Shown here in pieces: positions 43,279 through 52,838 of a stretch of DNA of 64,000 bases. The notes beneath the pieces were generated by a model, which was not told the origin of the DNA, did no database searches, and was given only the letters and a program-made list of their open reading frames with translations. Numbering within the stretch: the stretch's first letter is position 1; each line of letters begins with the position of its first letter. The translations under genes and the position numbers were made by a program. Origin of the DNA: Methanosarcina siciliae T4/M (GTDB lineage Archaea > Halobacteriota > Methanosarcinia > Methanosarcinales > Methanosarcinaceae); contig NZ_CP009506.1 of NCBI RefSeq assembly GCF_000970085.1, positions 992,001-1,056,000 of the forward strand. Direction: 5' to 3'.

Positions 43279-45519
43279 TTGAAGACGCGTAGTTACAAAA
43301 TTGAAAAAGGATACCCTCACCCTCCTGGGGCGACGTGTGACGAAGAGGGAGTTAATTTTTCAATTTATTCTGAACATGCCGATTATGTTGAGCTCCTGCT
43401 TTTCGATAAACATGATGATCTGGAACCTGTACTTGTCCTTTCCACAAATAGAGTCGAAGAACTTACCCGGCCCGGAAAAGTTGAGAGTACAGTGGAAACT
43501 TCAAAGGGAATTGAAACTTCAAAGGGAATTGAAACTTCGCAGGAAATCGAAACCGCTGAGGCTCCAGGTATTGCCCTTAACAAAACTTTTCACTTCTGGC
43601 ATGTATATATACGCGGCCTTAAGCCCGGAGTCCACTATGCCTACAGGATCGGCGGGCCTTTTGATCCATCAGGAGGGTACCGTTTTGATGGGGGGAAAGT
43701 CCTGATCGATCCTTACTCGCGGGGAAATAACAAAACACTCTGGAACAGAGAAAAAGCCTGCGTGCCAGGAGACAACCTTTCTACATCCATGCGTAGTGTG
43801 GTGATAGATCCATCCGGGTACGGATGGGGAAATAACAGTCACATCACGGCAGAAAAAGTATATGAGATGCCCGGAATCGGGGAGAAACTCTTTGGCAAAA
43901 ACAGGCTGCAAAAACTGAACGAAACCATCATCTATGAGCTGCATGTAGGCGGATTCACGAGGTCTCCAAGCTCAGGAGTTAAGGCTCCCGGTACATTTTC
44001 AGGGATTATAGAAAAAATTCCATATCTCAAGGAGCTTGGCATCACTGCGGTAGAACTGATGCCTGTCTTTGATTTTGATGATACTATAAGCCCGGAGGGT
44101 AAAAGGCACTACTGGGGATATGATCCCATATGTTTTTTTGCTCCTCACAGCGGCTATTGCAAAAACCCTGAACGTGGAGACCATACGAAGGAATTCCGGG
44201 ATATGGTCAAAGCCCTGCACAAAGCCGAAATAGAGGTAATCCTTGATGTGGTCTTCAACCATACCGCTGAAGGGGACCACCTGGGTCCGTTCTTTTCTTT
44301 CAAAGGTATAGACAACAGCATTTACTATCATCTGGAGCCTGACAGGCAGTACTACAGCAATTATTCGGGGTGCGGAAATACCGTAAACTGCAACCATCCG
44401 ATTCCTCAGAAGCTGATAGTAGACAGCCTGAAATACTGGACGGAAGAAATGCACGTTGATGGTTTTCGTTTTGACCAGGGCTCTATCCTTTCACTGGATA
44501 CTGACGGGAAGGTTATGAAGTATCCCCCCGTGATATGGCAGATTGAACTGGACGATTCCCTCGGATACATAAAGGTGATTGCAGAAGCCTGGGACGCGGC
44601 TGCACTCAACCAGGTCGGATACTTCCCGGGCCCCAGGTGGGCAGAGTGGAACGGTTATTATCGGGACGAGATCCGCCGCTTTGTCCGGGGAGATCCAGGG
44701 CTTGTAGGGAGGGTTGCAAGTCGGATTGCCGGAAGCCCCGATCTCTACCAGTCCGAATCAAGGCTTCCGATTAATAGCGTTAATTTTGTGACCTGCCATG
44801 ATGGGTTTACACTTAACGACCTTGTTTCTTACAACTACAAACACAACGAAGCCAACGGGGAAAATAACAGGGATGGGACTGACAATAACCTGAGCTGGAA
44901 CTGCGGGGTTGAAGGAGAGACCGAAGACCCGGAGATCGAAGCCCTGCGGGAACGGCAGATCAAAAATTTCACCTCTATCCTGCTGCTTTCCGTAGGGGTT
45001 CCGATGATTTCCATGGGGGATGAAGTCAGGCGGACCCAGAAGGGCAATAACAATGCGTACTGCCAGGACAATGAGACCGGCTGGTTTGACTGGGACTTCG
45101 TAGAAATAAATCGTGATATGTTCCGTTTCTGGAAAATGATGATCGATTTTCGGAAACGCCATACTACTATTCTTCGCCCACGTTACTTTACGGGTAAGGA
45201 AAACGAACGGGGGCTAAAAGATATTTCCTGGCACGGCTGCAAGCTCAACAGTCCGGGCTGGGACGACCCTTATGCCCGAGCCCTTTCCTTTACCATGGGA
45301 GAACCCGGTGACGAAGAAGACATCCATGTTATGATGAACATGTACTGGGAACCTTTAGAATTTGAGATCCCAGGACTCAGAGAGAGAAACTGGTACCGGA
45401 CAGTTGACACTTTCCTGCCTTCTCCTCAGGATATTGCCGGAGCAGGAGAAGAAGTCCAGGTAAATGGAAACAGCTACCCTGTTCAGGGAAGAAGCATAGT
45501 CGTGCTGATTTCAAAGTGA
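43279..45519 (+). CDS. glgX: GlgX-type glycogen debranching enzyme (GH13 isoamylase)
   Basis: 746 residues. N-terminal CBM48-like domain (GYPHPPGATCDEEGVNFSIYSEHADYVELLLFD), then the GH13 barrel: VILDVVFNHTAEG (region I), DGFRFDQGSILS (nucleophile Asp, region II), IKVIAEAWDAA (acid Glu, region III), and FVTCHDGFTLNDLVSYN (region IV). It hydrolyses alpha-1,6 branches of glycogen, which Methanosarcina store. A three-fold ETSKGIE-type tandem repeat (about residues 74-95) inserts in the N-terminal domain. The start is uncertain: the TTG at 43279 has a poor ribosome site, while GGGAG at 43247-43251 would suit ACG at 43261. I use the TTG. Confidence 0.9.
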   Translation: MKTRSYKIEKGYPHPPGATCDEEGVNFSIYSEHADYVELLLFDKHDDLEPVLVLSTNRVEELTRPGKVESTVETSKGIETSKGIETSQEIETAEAPGIALNKTFHFWHVYIRGLKPGVHYAYRIGGPFDPSGGYRFDGGKVLIDPYSRGNNKTLWNREKACVPGDNLSTSMRSVVIDPSGYGWGNNSHITAEKVYEMPGIGEKLFGKNRLQKLNETIIYELHVGGFTRSPSSGVKAPGTFSGIIEKIPYLKELGITAVELMPVFDFDDTISPEGKRHYWGYDPICFFAPHSGYCKNPERGDHTKEFRDMVKALHKAEIEVILDVVFNHTAEGDHLGPFFSFKGIDNSIYYHLEPDRQYYSNYSGCGNTVNCNHPIPQKLIVDSLKYWTEEMHVDGFRFDQGSILSLDTDGKVMKYPPVIWQIELDDSLGYIKVIAEAWDAAALNQVGYFPGPRWAEWNGYYRDEIRRFVRGDPGLVGRVASRIAGSPDLYQSESRLPINSVNFVTCHDGFTLNDLVSYNYKHNEANGENNRDGTDNNLSWNCGVEGETEDPEIEALRERQIKNFTSILLLSVGVPMISMGDEVRRTQKGNNNAYCQDNETGWFDWDFVEINRDMFRFWKMMIDFRKRHTTILRPRYFTGKENERGLKDISWHGCKLNSPGWDDPYARALSFTMGEPGDEEDIHVMMNMYWEPLEFEIPGLRERNWYRTVDTFLPSPQDIAGAGEEVQVNGNSYPVQGRSIVVLISK

Positions 45520-45552
45520 CCATCTGAAAAAGCAGGTTCACCATTTGTTCTC

Positions 45553-47240
45553 TTAATCTGCTGTTCTTTTATACGCCTCGATAACATCCTGAACCGACTC
45601 GAAGATATGGTCCCTGCCAATCATTGTGCTTATACCATCTCTATCAAGTTCATTCATAACAGGCTGCACTACGTCACTTAATATGAGAGTGATATTCATT
45701 TGTTGCAACTGGTTGTATACATTTTTGAGTGTCTCTACAGCAGTGAAGTCGATATCTCCTATGTTCGTTGCGGAAATGCAAAACCATTTAAGTGAGCCAT
45801 TTTTCTTGGCAAGTGCAATTATTTCTTTCATGAAGCGGTTTTCATTAGCAAAGTAGAGGTTTGAGCCAAAACGGTAGATCAGCAGGCCTTCGACAGCTTG
45901 CTGGCCTTTTTCAAGTGGAACTGTCCGCATGGCTCCTCCGGGTTTTGGAACAAGTAGCAGGTTAAGCGGTCGATAACTGTGGCGCAGGTGAGCAATGACC
46001 GAGAGTACGATAGCTATCCCAATTCCCTGCTCGACGCCTATAACTACGACCGTCATAGCTGTTATCAGGGCGACGTTGAATTCTACAGGGCGCTGTCTGT
46101 GAAGAGCGTTCATCCCTTCGGTATCGATAAGTCGCAGTCCGATGAGGAATACCACCGATGAAAGTACGGCCGTGGGCAAATAAGCGAATGGCCAGGTGAA
46201 GAACATCAGGACTATCAGGACGATGAAGACCGTTGTGAGCTGGGTAAGCTGGGTACGCCCTCCGGCACTTCTGACCATTTCGGTTTTGGTCGGGCTGCCG
46301 TTGACTACGAAAGTGCCTGACATCCCTGCTGCTGCATTAGCAAGGCTCAATCCGATGAGATCCGAATTCTCATTGAAAGTGTCGGAAAACTTCATAGAAT
46401 AAGCCCGGGACGTTGCAGCACTCTGGGCGAGGATGATAATAAAACAGGCTACTGAGATGTTAAGGAGCTTGGGGATATCAGAAAGTTGTACTTGAGGAAA
46501 AGAGATATTGGGTAAACCTCCGGGTACCGCATCGAGGATAATAATCCCGTAGGAAGAAAGATCGAACATCCAGCTTGCAGCAATTGCCCCGATGATCGCT
46601 ATTAGTGCACCCGGGACTTTGCTTCCGATCCTTTCGCTAAGAACAATAATCCCGATTACAGATAATGAGACTATGAGTGTGGGAACATTTGTAAGATTCA
46701 GGTCTCTCACTAAAGATGTAAGCTGCATAAATGTTCCGTACGACCCTCCGGAAATGCCGAACATCCCGCAAGCTGTGAGATCAAGATACGGATACCTACA
46801 CCGGTAAGAAATCCTATCAGGACTGTGTGAGAGAGGAAATCTGCCAGAAAACCGAGCTGCAGCAGGCCTGCAAGAAGAAGGAAGATTGCTGCGAGTAGAG
46901 CGATCATCCCGGCATGTGCAACGTATTGAGGAGATTCCGGCACTGCCATTGTTATCAATCCGCTCGCTATAATCGCCGCTGTCGCAGAATCGGCTCCAAC
47001 TACAAGATGGCGGGATGAACCGAAAATGGCAAAGGCCAGCATTGGAAGCAGGATTGTGTAGATCCCGGTAACCAAGGGCATACCTGCAATCTTTGTGTAC
47101 CCCATAACTTCGGGAATTGCAAACGCTGCGAATGCGATTCCGGCAGTGATTTCCAGAGGTATTTGTTTAGGGCTGGAGGGGAATGCCCCCTGGAAGAAGG
47201 GGAAGTGAAGGAATCTTTTAGGATTTTTTTCAGGTATCAT
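45553..47240 (-). pseudogene. SulP-family anion permease, single-base frameshift
   Basis: The N-terminal part (46710-47240) holds PLEITAGIAFAAFAIPEVMGYTKIAGMP ... LVVGADSATAAIIASG, and the C-terminal part (45553-46764) holds GKV/PGALIAIIGAIAAS, the conserved SGTFVVNGSPTKTEMVRSAGGRTQL and a STAS domain (residues about 290-400). They are in different frames and join at GCGGGATG near 46764: inserting one A (GGA ATG) would give QLAGMFGISGG without a break. All helices and the STAS domain are otherwise intact. Either the gene was inactivated recently or there is a sequencing error. Substrate of the family: sulfate, bicarbonate or other anions. Confidence 0.85.
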
Positions 47241-47554
47241 ATTTGCTTTAATCTCCCCATTAAAAATAATTCCGGATTTAAATTCACAAACAAGGAACCG
47301 GCTGAACCGATCTAATTTTCAACTTTCGGCTATGAGCATCTGATCATATCTTACAGGCCATATTTCTGGGTCAATTCCCAATAAACTTCTGGGTATTTTA
47401 CGGAAGAAATTTTAATATTATTTGTCCGGGATATATTTTTTGATCACGTCATGAACTACACTGTTTGGAGCTAAAATTTATATTCATAGGAACAATAAAT
47501 TAAATTGGTTTTGTAACGTTATCAAGTGAAACAGAATCGAAAAGGGGGAATAAA
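47241..47554 (+). promoter_or_regulatory. Upstream region of the SpoIIAA-like gene
   Basis: About 310 bases. AAAATTTATATTC at about 47474 is a TATA box; the gene starts at 47555 behind AAAGGGGG. No gene supported within. Confidence 0.4.
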
Positions 47555-47917
47555 ATGATAGAAATTATGCCTGATTTGCCGGAAAACGTTGTTGCCGCTA
47601 TTGCAAATGGACAGGTAACGGGAGATGACTATGAAAAGGTGTTGATTCCAGCCATTGAGGATAAAATACGGACGCAAGGAAAGATTCGTATGCTCTATCA
47701 ATTGGGTCCGAATTTCACGGGTTTTACCTATGATGCCATGTGGGATGACGCAAAAGTTGGAATATGGCACCTCACTGCATTTGAAAAGATCGCTGTTGTC
47801 TCGGACGCGGACTGGATAATTGACGCAGTTAAAGTATTTAAGTTTGCCATTCCCTGCCCGGTAAAAACCTTCCGGAACAAAGAGTTTGCTGAAGCAAAGG
47901 CCTGGATCATTGAATGA
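47555..47917 (+). CDS. SpoIIAA-like (STAS/SEC14) protein
   Basis: 120 residues, matching the SpoIIAA-like family: MIEIMPDLPENVVAAIANGQVTGDDYEKVLIPAIEDKIRTQGKIRMLYQLG, then WHLTAFEKIAVVSDADWIIDAVKVFKFAIPCPVKTF and EAKAWI. These small proteins have an alpha/beta STAS-like fold, and their function is not settled. Whether proximity to the SulP permease (whose own STAS domain is separate) matters is unknown. Start ATG has a clear GGGGG ribosome site. Confidence 0.88.
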   Translation: MIEIMPDLPENVVAAIANGQVTGDDYEKVLIPAIEDKIRTQGKIRMLYQLGPNFTGFTYDAMWDDAKVGIWHLTAFEKIAVVSDADWIIDAVKVFKFAIPCPVKTFRNKEFAEAKAWIIE

Positions 47918-48242
47918 AAATACATGATATGAAAAGCCGCTTTTCCCAGCTAATTGCATGTCTTCTTTTGCTCGTGGTTTTAGTAGCCTAACCATGCACT
48001 ATTGAGCTCTGTGCCTGGGATTGAAAATACAAACAAGTTCTAAAAATTGAAAGATTAAAAAGCATTGAAGAAAGATTAAAAAGCATTGAAAATTCTTTTG
48101 TGACGCTTGAGTCGTTCTCTTTATTTTTTCTTTATGAGGTAGGATCACATATTATCAATTTGATGAATAACCCAACTGTTTAAATTTATATTATGATTTT
48201 TTCTCTTTTATTTGTTATTTTTTTTAAACTCTTTTGCATTCA

Positions 48243-48557
48243 TCAAATTCTATCAGTCAGGTTCTCCCTCACATCTGATAAGTTTTCTCTTTTCTCTGAT
48301 AGATTTTCACTTAAATTTGATAAATTCTCTCTTTTTTCAGTTATATTCTCACTTAAATTTGATAAATTTTCTCTTTTTTCAGTTATATTCTCACTTAAAT
48401 TTGATAAGTTTTCTCTTTTCTCTGATAGATTTTCACTTAAATTTTCCACTCTATTTTCGTCTTCCGATGTATTTTGAGAACAACCGGAAGCGAAAAGCAT
48501 TAGTGAGACAAGCATTGCTGTAATAAGCACAGTACCAAAAAGTCTTATTTTACTAAT
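48243..48557 (-). CDS. Sequon-dense lipoprotein, ATT start
   Basis: 104 residues. The signal peptide (SKIRLFGTVLITAMLVSLMLFASGC) ends in a lipobox. The mature part consists of 42-base repeats (units at 48277, 48319, 48361 and 48403) encoding RENLSNLSENITEK-type units with leucines in heptad-like positions, so it is probably a coiled coil. It holds about 14 N-x-S/T sequons (NLS, NIT, NLT) in 77 residues. GGGGGGAG at 48563-48570 is five bases before ATT (48555-48557), which adds the basic residues a signal peptide needs; the first GTG (48530) would remove them and has no ribosome site. Its signal peptide closely resembles that of the fasciclin lipoprotein 400 bases away. Confidence 0.65.
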   Translation of the reverse strand: MSKIRLFGTVLITAMLVSLMLFASGCSQNTSEDENRVENLSENLSEKRENLSNLSENITEKRENLSNLSENITEKRENLSNLSENLSEKRENLSDVRENLTDRI

Positions 48558-48572
48558 AATCTCTCCCCCCTT

Positions 48573-48642
48573 TCAGTCTAAAACATAAATAGAAAAATCT
48601 GTTCCCCTCAGTCTAAAACATAAATAGAAAAATCTGTTCCCC
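48573..48642. repeat. 35-bp exact tandem duplication
   Basis: 48573-48607 and 48608-48642 are identical, starting TCAGTCTAAAACATAAATAG and ending in GTTCCCC. They lie directly upstream of the sequon-dense lipoprotein gene, so the duplication changes its leader. Confidence 0.95.
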
Positions 48643-48743
48643 TATGAATCATATATATGCGTTTATATAATTATTTCCTTCATAGATTTAATTTTTTTTC
48701 CAGTTCTCGAAGACTTATTTAGTTGCTATTGTTCCAGAGCATC

Positions 48744-48766
48744 AATAACGGTGTCACTCCGTTATT
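48744..48766. terminator. Hairpin between the two lipoprotein genes
   Basis: AATAACGG and CCGTTATT form an 8-bp stem with a seven-base loop, in the gap downstream of the fasciclin lipoprotein gene on the reverse strand. It may end that transcript. A 64-codon plus-strand frame over it is not supported. Confidence 0.4.
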
Positions 48767-48937
48767 ATTGTGGACGACCAGATTTATGGGAAGCAGGAAA
48801 GAAGGAGCGGGAAAGAAGAAGCAAAATAAGAAAAATAAGAAAAATAAAGCAATGAAAAGGAATATGAAAGCTTCTCTCATGACTTCAGAGTCTCTCTGTT
48901 TGCAGTCAGTTTCATGAAGAAGCTTGTAATTTACACT

Positions 48938-49708
48938 TCACTGCGGCGGAGGGGTTAACACCTTATCTATCTGATGAATTACCCCATTGCTGGCCATGAT
49001 GTCCGCTTCTGTTATGTTTGCACCGCCAACCTGAACACCGTTTTCTGTCACAGTGATGGGGAGTTCTTCTCCTTCAAGTGTCTTGACACTTGTCATGTTT
49101 TCAAGATCATTTTCCATCAATATTTTGCCATCAACAATATGGTAGGTTAAGATTTTTTCCAGCTCCCCGGTATTGTTCTCAAGCGCAGGGACTGCGTTTT
49201 CAGGAAGTTCGTCGAAGGCTTCGTTAGTTGGAGCAAAAACAGTATAAATTCCCTCCTCGGCAAGAAGCGGCTCCAGTCCTGCAACATTGAGAAGTTCAAC
49301 AAAAGTTGTGAAGTTTCTGTCAGCTAACGTTTGCATGACATTTCTATCGCTTTTCTCAACAACATTTAATACTTCTTGAGGTACACCTTCAACTTCCTCT
49401 TCTAAATTCTCGCTTTCAGTTTCCCTATGTTCAGATCTATTTGTTTGATTCTCAGTTTCATTCAATAAACTTTCAGTTTCATTTTTTACGTATCCTGTTT
49501 CATTTTCTATATATCCTGTTTCATTTTCTACTACTCTGGTTTCATTTTCTACAATTCCGGATTCATTTTCTATATCTCCGGTCTCATTTTCGACACTTTG
49601 CTGAGAACATCCTGACGTGAATAACATTAGTGCGATAAGCGTCACTGTAATAAATACAGTACCAAAAAGTTTTATTTTCCTGATGATTTCATCTCCTCTT
49701 TTATTCAT
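48938..49708 (-). CDS. Fasciclin-domain lipoprotein with sequon-rich linker
   Basis: 256 residues. Signal peptide with lipobox (LMLFTSGC), then a linker of about 65 residues made of ENETGYI-like units with about nine N-x-S/T sequons, followed by a fasciclin (FAS1) domain, residues about 120-254: NVMQTLADRNFTTFVELLNVAGL, EGIYTVFAPTNEAFDELP, LTYHIVDGKIL and ADIMASNGVIHQIDKVL. FAS1 domains mediate adhesion. The linker is probably a glycosylated spacer holding the domain away from the membrane. The ATG is preceded by GGAG. The signal peptide is nearly the same as in the neighbouring lipoprotein. Confidence 0.88.
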   Translation of the reverse strand: MNKRGDEIIRKIKLFGTVFITVTLIALMLFTSGCSQQSVENETGDIENESGIVENETRVVENETGYIENETGYVKNETESLLNETENQTNRSEHRETESENLEEEVEGVPQEVLNVVEKSDRNVMQTLADRNFTTFVELLNVAGLEPLLAEEGIYTVFAPTNEAFDELPENAVPALENNTGELEKILTYHIVDGKILMENDLENMTSVKTLEGEELPITVTENGVQVGGANITEADIMASNGVIHQIDKVLTPPPQ

Positions 49709-50027
49709 AAAAAATGCAGTGGAAAAATATCCCCCATGAATAATACATACACATCGTTATATAATTTGTCATTGATGTAACGCTACTCCTATTCAAAACG
49801 GTATTAAAAAATTGTTTCATACTATAAAATGAATATTCCACGGTTTAGCGTACATTAAAACAATATTTTGTATCAATTCTCTTGCTTGATATCTTTTGTT
49901 ACTGTTTGTGGCTCAGATATCCGAGCACAGGGCTTTATCACAGGCCTTTATAAGTGCCTGGATCGGAATTCCAGGGCTATAAGTGGAGGAAGAAGTCACA
50001 TAAGGGAAATATCACCTGAAGGAAAAA
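49709..50027. other. Gene-free region
   Basis: About 320 bases between the fasciclin gene and the ATP-grasp gene. It contains the AT-rich promoter region of the fasciclin gene and no supported frame. Confidence 0.3.
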
Positions 50028-51197
50028 TTATCTGAAAGTGATGTACTCCTTCAAATCCGATTTCAGAATCCTTTCAATTTCTTCCCAGTTGTTGTCTCTG
50101 GTTTCCGTAAATATGTAACCGAAGAACCCGTATTTCTCAGGGTCGGATTTTCTGAGTTCCAGGGGCTTTTCAAAGTCTGAAATCAGTTTTTCGTAATCAA
50201 AATTTTGTACCGCTTTTGGATCTATTTCTGCAGGCTTGTTCAATACCACAAGGCAGAAGTTTTTTCCTTCCCTGTCTGCAAGGATCTTATCCCATTCCGG
50301 TTCACGCTGTTCCTGAAAATACCTGAAAGTGTTAATCCCGTAGGCGTAATGTGCGATATCCGTTGTGCACCAGCCAGCAAAACGCATCGGGTTCAGCTCT
50401 ATTGGCTGGATTTTCCTGTCTTCCCCTATTCGAAACTCGATATGGAGGGGAAAATTCTTAAGCCCGGCAAGTTTTCCTATCTCTTTCAAAAGGTCTTCTA
50501 CAGTTTCCCTGTAAGTTTCCATAACGGCTTTCGAAGTAAAATATACCCTGTCACTAACATCGTTTTCCGAAGAAAAGATATGCTTCAGGATATCAAGGAC
50601 CACAGGCTTTCCGTCACTGTTGAAGTAAGCATCAACTGCAAATTCTTCGCCTTCGATATTTTCTTCGATGATGAAGTTCCCCACATCAAGCACCTGAACC
50701 GGATAGCGTCCCTTTATTTCCTCGACTTCGGCTTTTATACGCCTGAGGACCGATGCCCAATCCTCATCGGTTGAAACCTTGTACACTCCAAGGCTGAAAA
50801 AGCCTACTGCAGGCTTTATAATGAAGGGTTTTTTTATTTCCTCAACCCGGATTTCGTCCAGCTTTTCAAACTCAATGCCCTGGAAATGGAAGTCAGGGTA
50901 TATTCTCTCCAGCAGTTTTCTGAATTTGATTTTGTTCTTAAAAAGCTCTATTTTCTCAGGCAGTCCTGTAAAGCCCAAATTTTCCGAAATCCAACCAAGA
51001 GAGTTTTCGGAATTGGAATAAAGGGAATATTCACCTTTTTCTTTCATTAATTCGATAAACTCGGCTTCCTCAAGAAGCCTCATTCCATTTTCCGCACTTA
51101 TTTCGGCTGCCATTTCATTCTTTAAAACAGGGATCTGCATTTCTGCAGCAGTATCTTTCAAATATTCAGAGACGTAGGGGTGGTCGAGGATTAACAT
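50028..51197 (-). CDS. ATP-grasp family ligase, substrate unknown
   Basis: 389 residues. Central ATP-grasp fold: KKPFIIKPAVGFFSLGVYKVS (ATP-binding Lys region, residues about 122-140), VGNFIIEENIEGEEFAVDAYFNSDGKPVVLDI and the metal-binding Glu-x-Asn segment FPLHIEFRIGEDRKIQPIELNPMRFAG (about 245-272). The first 100 residues are a variable N-domain. Such proteins ligate a carboxylate to an amine or thiol. The closest context is a flippase gene upstream on the same strand and a glycosyltransferase, so envelope-polymer modification is possible, but not shown. Start ATG with GAAAGG nearby. Confidence 0.8.
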   Translation of the reverse strand: MLILDHPYVSEYLKDTAAEMQIPVLKNEMAAEISAENGMRLLEEAEFIELMKEKGEYSLYSNSENSLGWISENLGFTGLPEKIELFKNKIKFRKLLERIYPDFHFQGIEFEKLDEIRVEEIKKPFIIKPAVGFFSLGVYKVSTDEDWASVLRRIKAEVEEIKGRYPVQVLDVGNFIIEENIEGEEFAVDAYFNSDGKPVVLDILKHIFSSENDVSDRVYFTSKAVMETYRETVEDLLKEIGKLAGLKNFPLHIEFRIGEDRKIQPIELNPMRFAGWCTTDIAHYAYGINTFRYFQEQREPEWDKILADREGKNFCLVVLNKPAEIDPKAVQNFDYEKLISDFEKPLELRKSDPEKYGFFGYIFTETRDNNWEEIERILKSDLKEYITFR

Positions 51198-51270
51198 TTT
51201 TCTAACCTTTCTTATGATCGTTGAACCTGAAAACCCGAATCCGGTTAAGAACCTTAAGCCTGATAGATAT

Positions 51271-51342
51271 CTGAATTCGGATCGGAACCTGAATTCGGAT
51301 CGGAACCTGAATTCGGATCGGAACCTGAATTCGGATCGGAAC
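51271..51342. repeat. 18-bp tandem repeat, four copies
   Basis: Four exact copies of CTGAATTCGGATCGGAAC, followed by a degenerate fifth, in the gap between the flippase and ATP-grasp genes. Confidence 0.95.
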
Positions 51343-51395
51343 CTGAACCCAGATAATAAGAGAGGTTAGTAATATTTATTTTGGCATTATTTGTA

Positions 51396-52838
51396 TCAGG
51401 ATGTGTTGCGGGAAATAAGTTTTAAAAGAAGATTTTTGTCATCGGAATCTATCCAGCCGGTGATGTAAAGGACTGCAGCGAAAATCGGAACTGAGGCAGC
51501 ACTGAGGACAAGGATATCCGTATATGGTCTGAAAAGGACAATGAGCAGGGATACCACACCCGTGCCTATAAGGGGAGATATGGCCCCTTTGAGCGGGTTT
51601 TCGTGTAAAAGGTATTTATGGATCCAGAACAGCCCGAAAATCATGGATCCTGAGACTGAAAGTACGGTAGCGATAGCAGCTCCCACATAGCCATTTGAAG
51701 GGATCAGGATCAGGTTCAGAACTACGTTCAGGAAAGCGGCTAAGATGGATGTTTTTGAGATTATCTGCTGGTTCCCGCTCGAAACGCATGTGGAACTTAT
51801 AAGAACGCTTATGAACGTTATGGCTGTTGCCCAGATAAGGATTTGCAGTGCAACTACTGATTCCTGATATTCGGGGCCGTAAAAGGTCAGGATAATTTTT
51901 TCCGAGGCAAATGTTACAATGACTGCAATCAGGAGCCCTCCTGCAAAGAGGTACTTGAAAGTCCTGGCATATGCAAAACTGAACGAATCAAAAGAATCCT
52001 TAAAATATTTTGACATTAAAGGAAAAGTGGAGGTTGTAAACGCTGCCGGGAGGAAGACAAGCGCATCCGTGAGGCGGTAGGCAGCGGAATAAAACCCGAC
52101 TTCGACATCTCCCCGCAAAAAGGAGAGCATAAGGACATCAATCTTGAAATATACAACCGTAAAAATCGAGGCAACTGCAATCGGGATTGCTTCTTTTAAT
52201 AGCTGCTTTATCAAAGAGATATCAATCTCGAAGGATACTTTTACTAATTTTTTTGAAAATAAGACCATCAACAAGTTGTGTACAAGGGTGGCTGAAACCG
52301 AGGCAAGCACAAAGACATTGAGTCCCGAGTGGTTTGCAGCGGCCAGAAAAATAAATGTAAGGAGACAGATCCTGCTGAGCAGGTTAAAGAACAGGGAGTA
52401 TTCCATTCTCAATTTTGCTTCGTATATAATCCCGTAGGCTCCGGTGCCGCTTATAAGCAGCCCGAGAGAGGCTATATATAGGGCATTTTTTGTGGAAGAA
52501 GGGAAATCTATGACATTTATCAGAATAAAAGCCAGGAGCAGGGCAACGAACGCGAGGAAGAATTTCATTATTGTCCCGTTGCCGATCAGTTTCCCGGCTT
52601 TTTCGGGGTCTTTTGCAGCCTCCCTTACAAGTATTTGATGGACTCCCATATCAGGGATGAAACTGAAAAAATAGATAAAAGCAAAAGCAAAAGAATATAT
52701 TCCGTAGTCTCCGGGGCCCAGATACCGGGCAATGTATAACATTGCAAATAAACTGAGGATATTCGTTGTTATGCCGTTAAGAAATAAAAACCCGCTATTT
52801 CTTGCAAGGTATTTAATTGTCTGCATAAAAATATCCAT
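51396..52838 (-). CDS. Wzx-like polysaccharide flippase (MATE/MVF superfamily)
   Basis: About 480 residues with 12-14 hydrophobic helices. Recognised by the N-terminal FLFLNGITTNILSLFAMLYIARYLGPGDYGIYSFAFAF and later AYRLTDALVFLPAAFTTSTFPLMSKYF and AFLNVVLNLILIPSNGYVGAAIATVLS, typical of O-antigen/teichoic acid flippases. It probably moves lipid-linked glycans across the membrane. I start at the ATG at 52838 (MDIFMQTIKYLARNSG); there is no clear ribosome site. The divergent glycosyltransferase gene fits a shared role in surface glycans. Confidence 0.88.
   Translation of the reverse strand: MDIFMQTIKYLARNSGFLFLNGITTNILSLFAMLYIARYLGPGDYGIYSFAFAFIYFFSFIPDMGVHQILVREAAKDPEKAGKLIGNGTIMKFFLAFVALLLAFILINVIDFPSSTKNALYIASLGLLISGTGAYGIIYEAKLRMEYSLFFNLLSRICLLTFIFLAAANHSGLNVFVLASVSATLVHNLLMVLFSKKLVKVSFEIDISLIKQLLKEAIPIAVASIFTVVYFKIDVLMLSFLRGDVEVGFYSAAYRLTDALVFLPAAFTTSTFPLMSKYFKDSFDSFSFAYARTFKYLFAGGLLIAVIVTFASEKIILTFYGPEYQESVVALQILIWATAITFISVLISSTCVSSGNQQIISKTSILAAFLNVVLNLILIPSNGYVGAAIATVLSVSGSMIFGLFWIHKYLLHENPLKGAISPLIGTGVVSLLIVLFRPYTDILVLSAASVPIFAAVLYITGWIDSDDKNLLLKLISRNTS

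Noticed and set aside
48723..48917. 64-codon frame between the lipoprotein genes
   Set aside because: Begins inside a hairpin, Lys/Asn-rich low complexity, no ribosome site.
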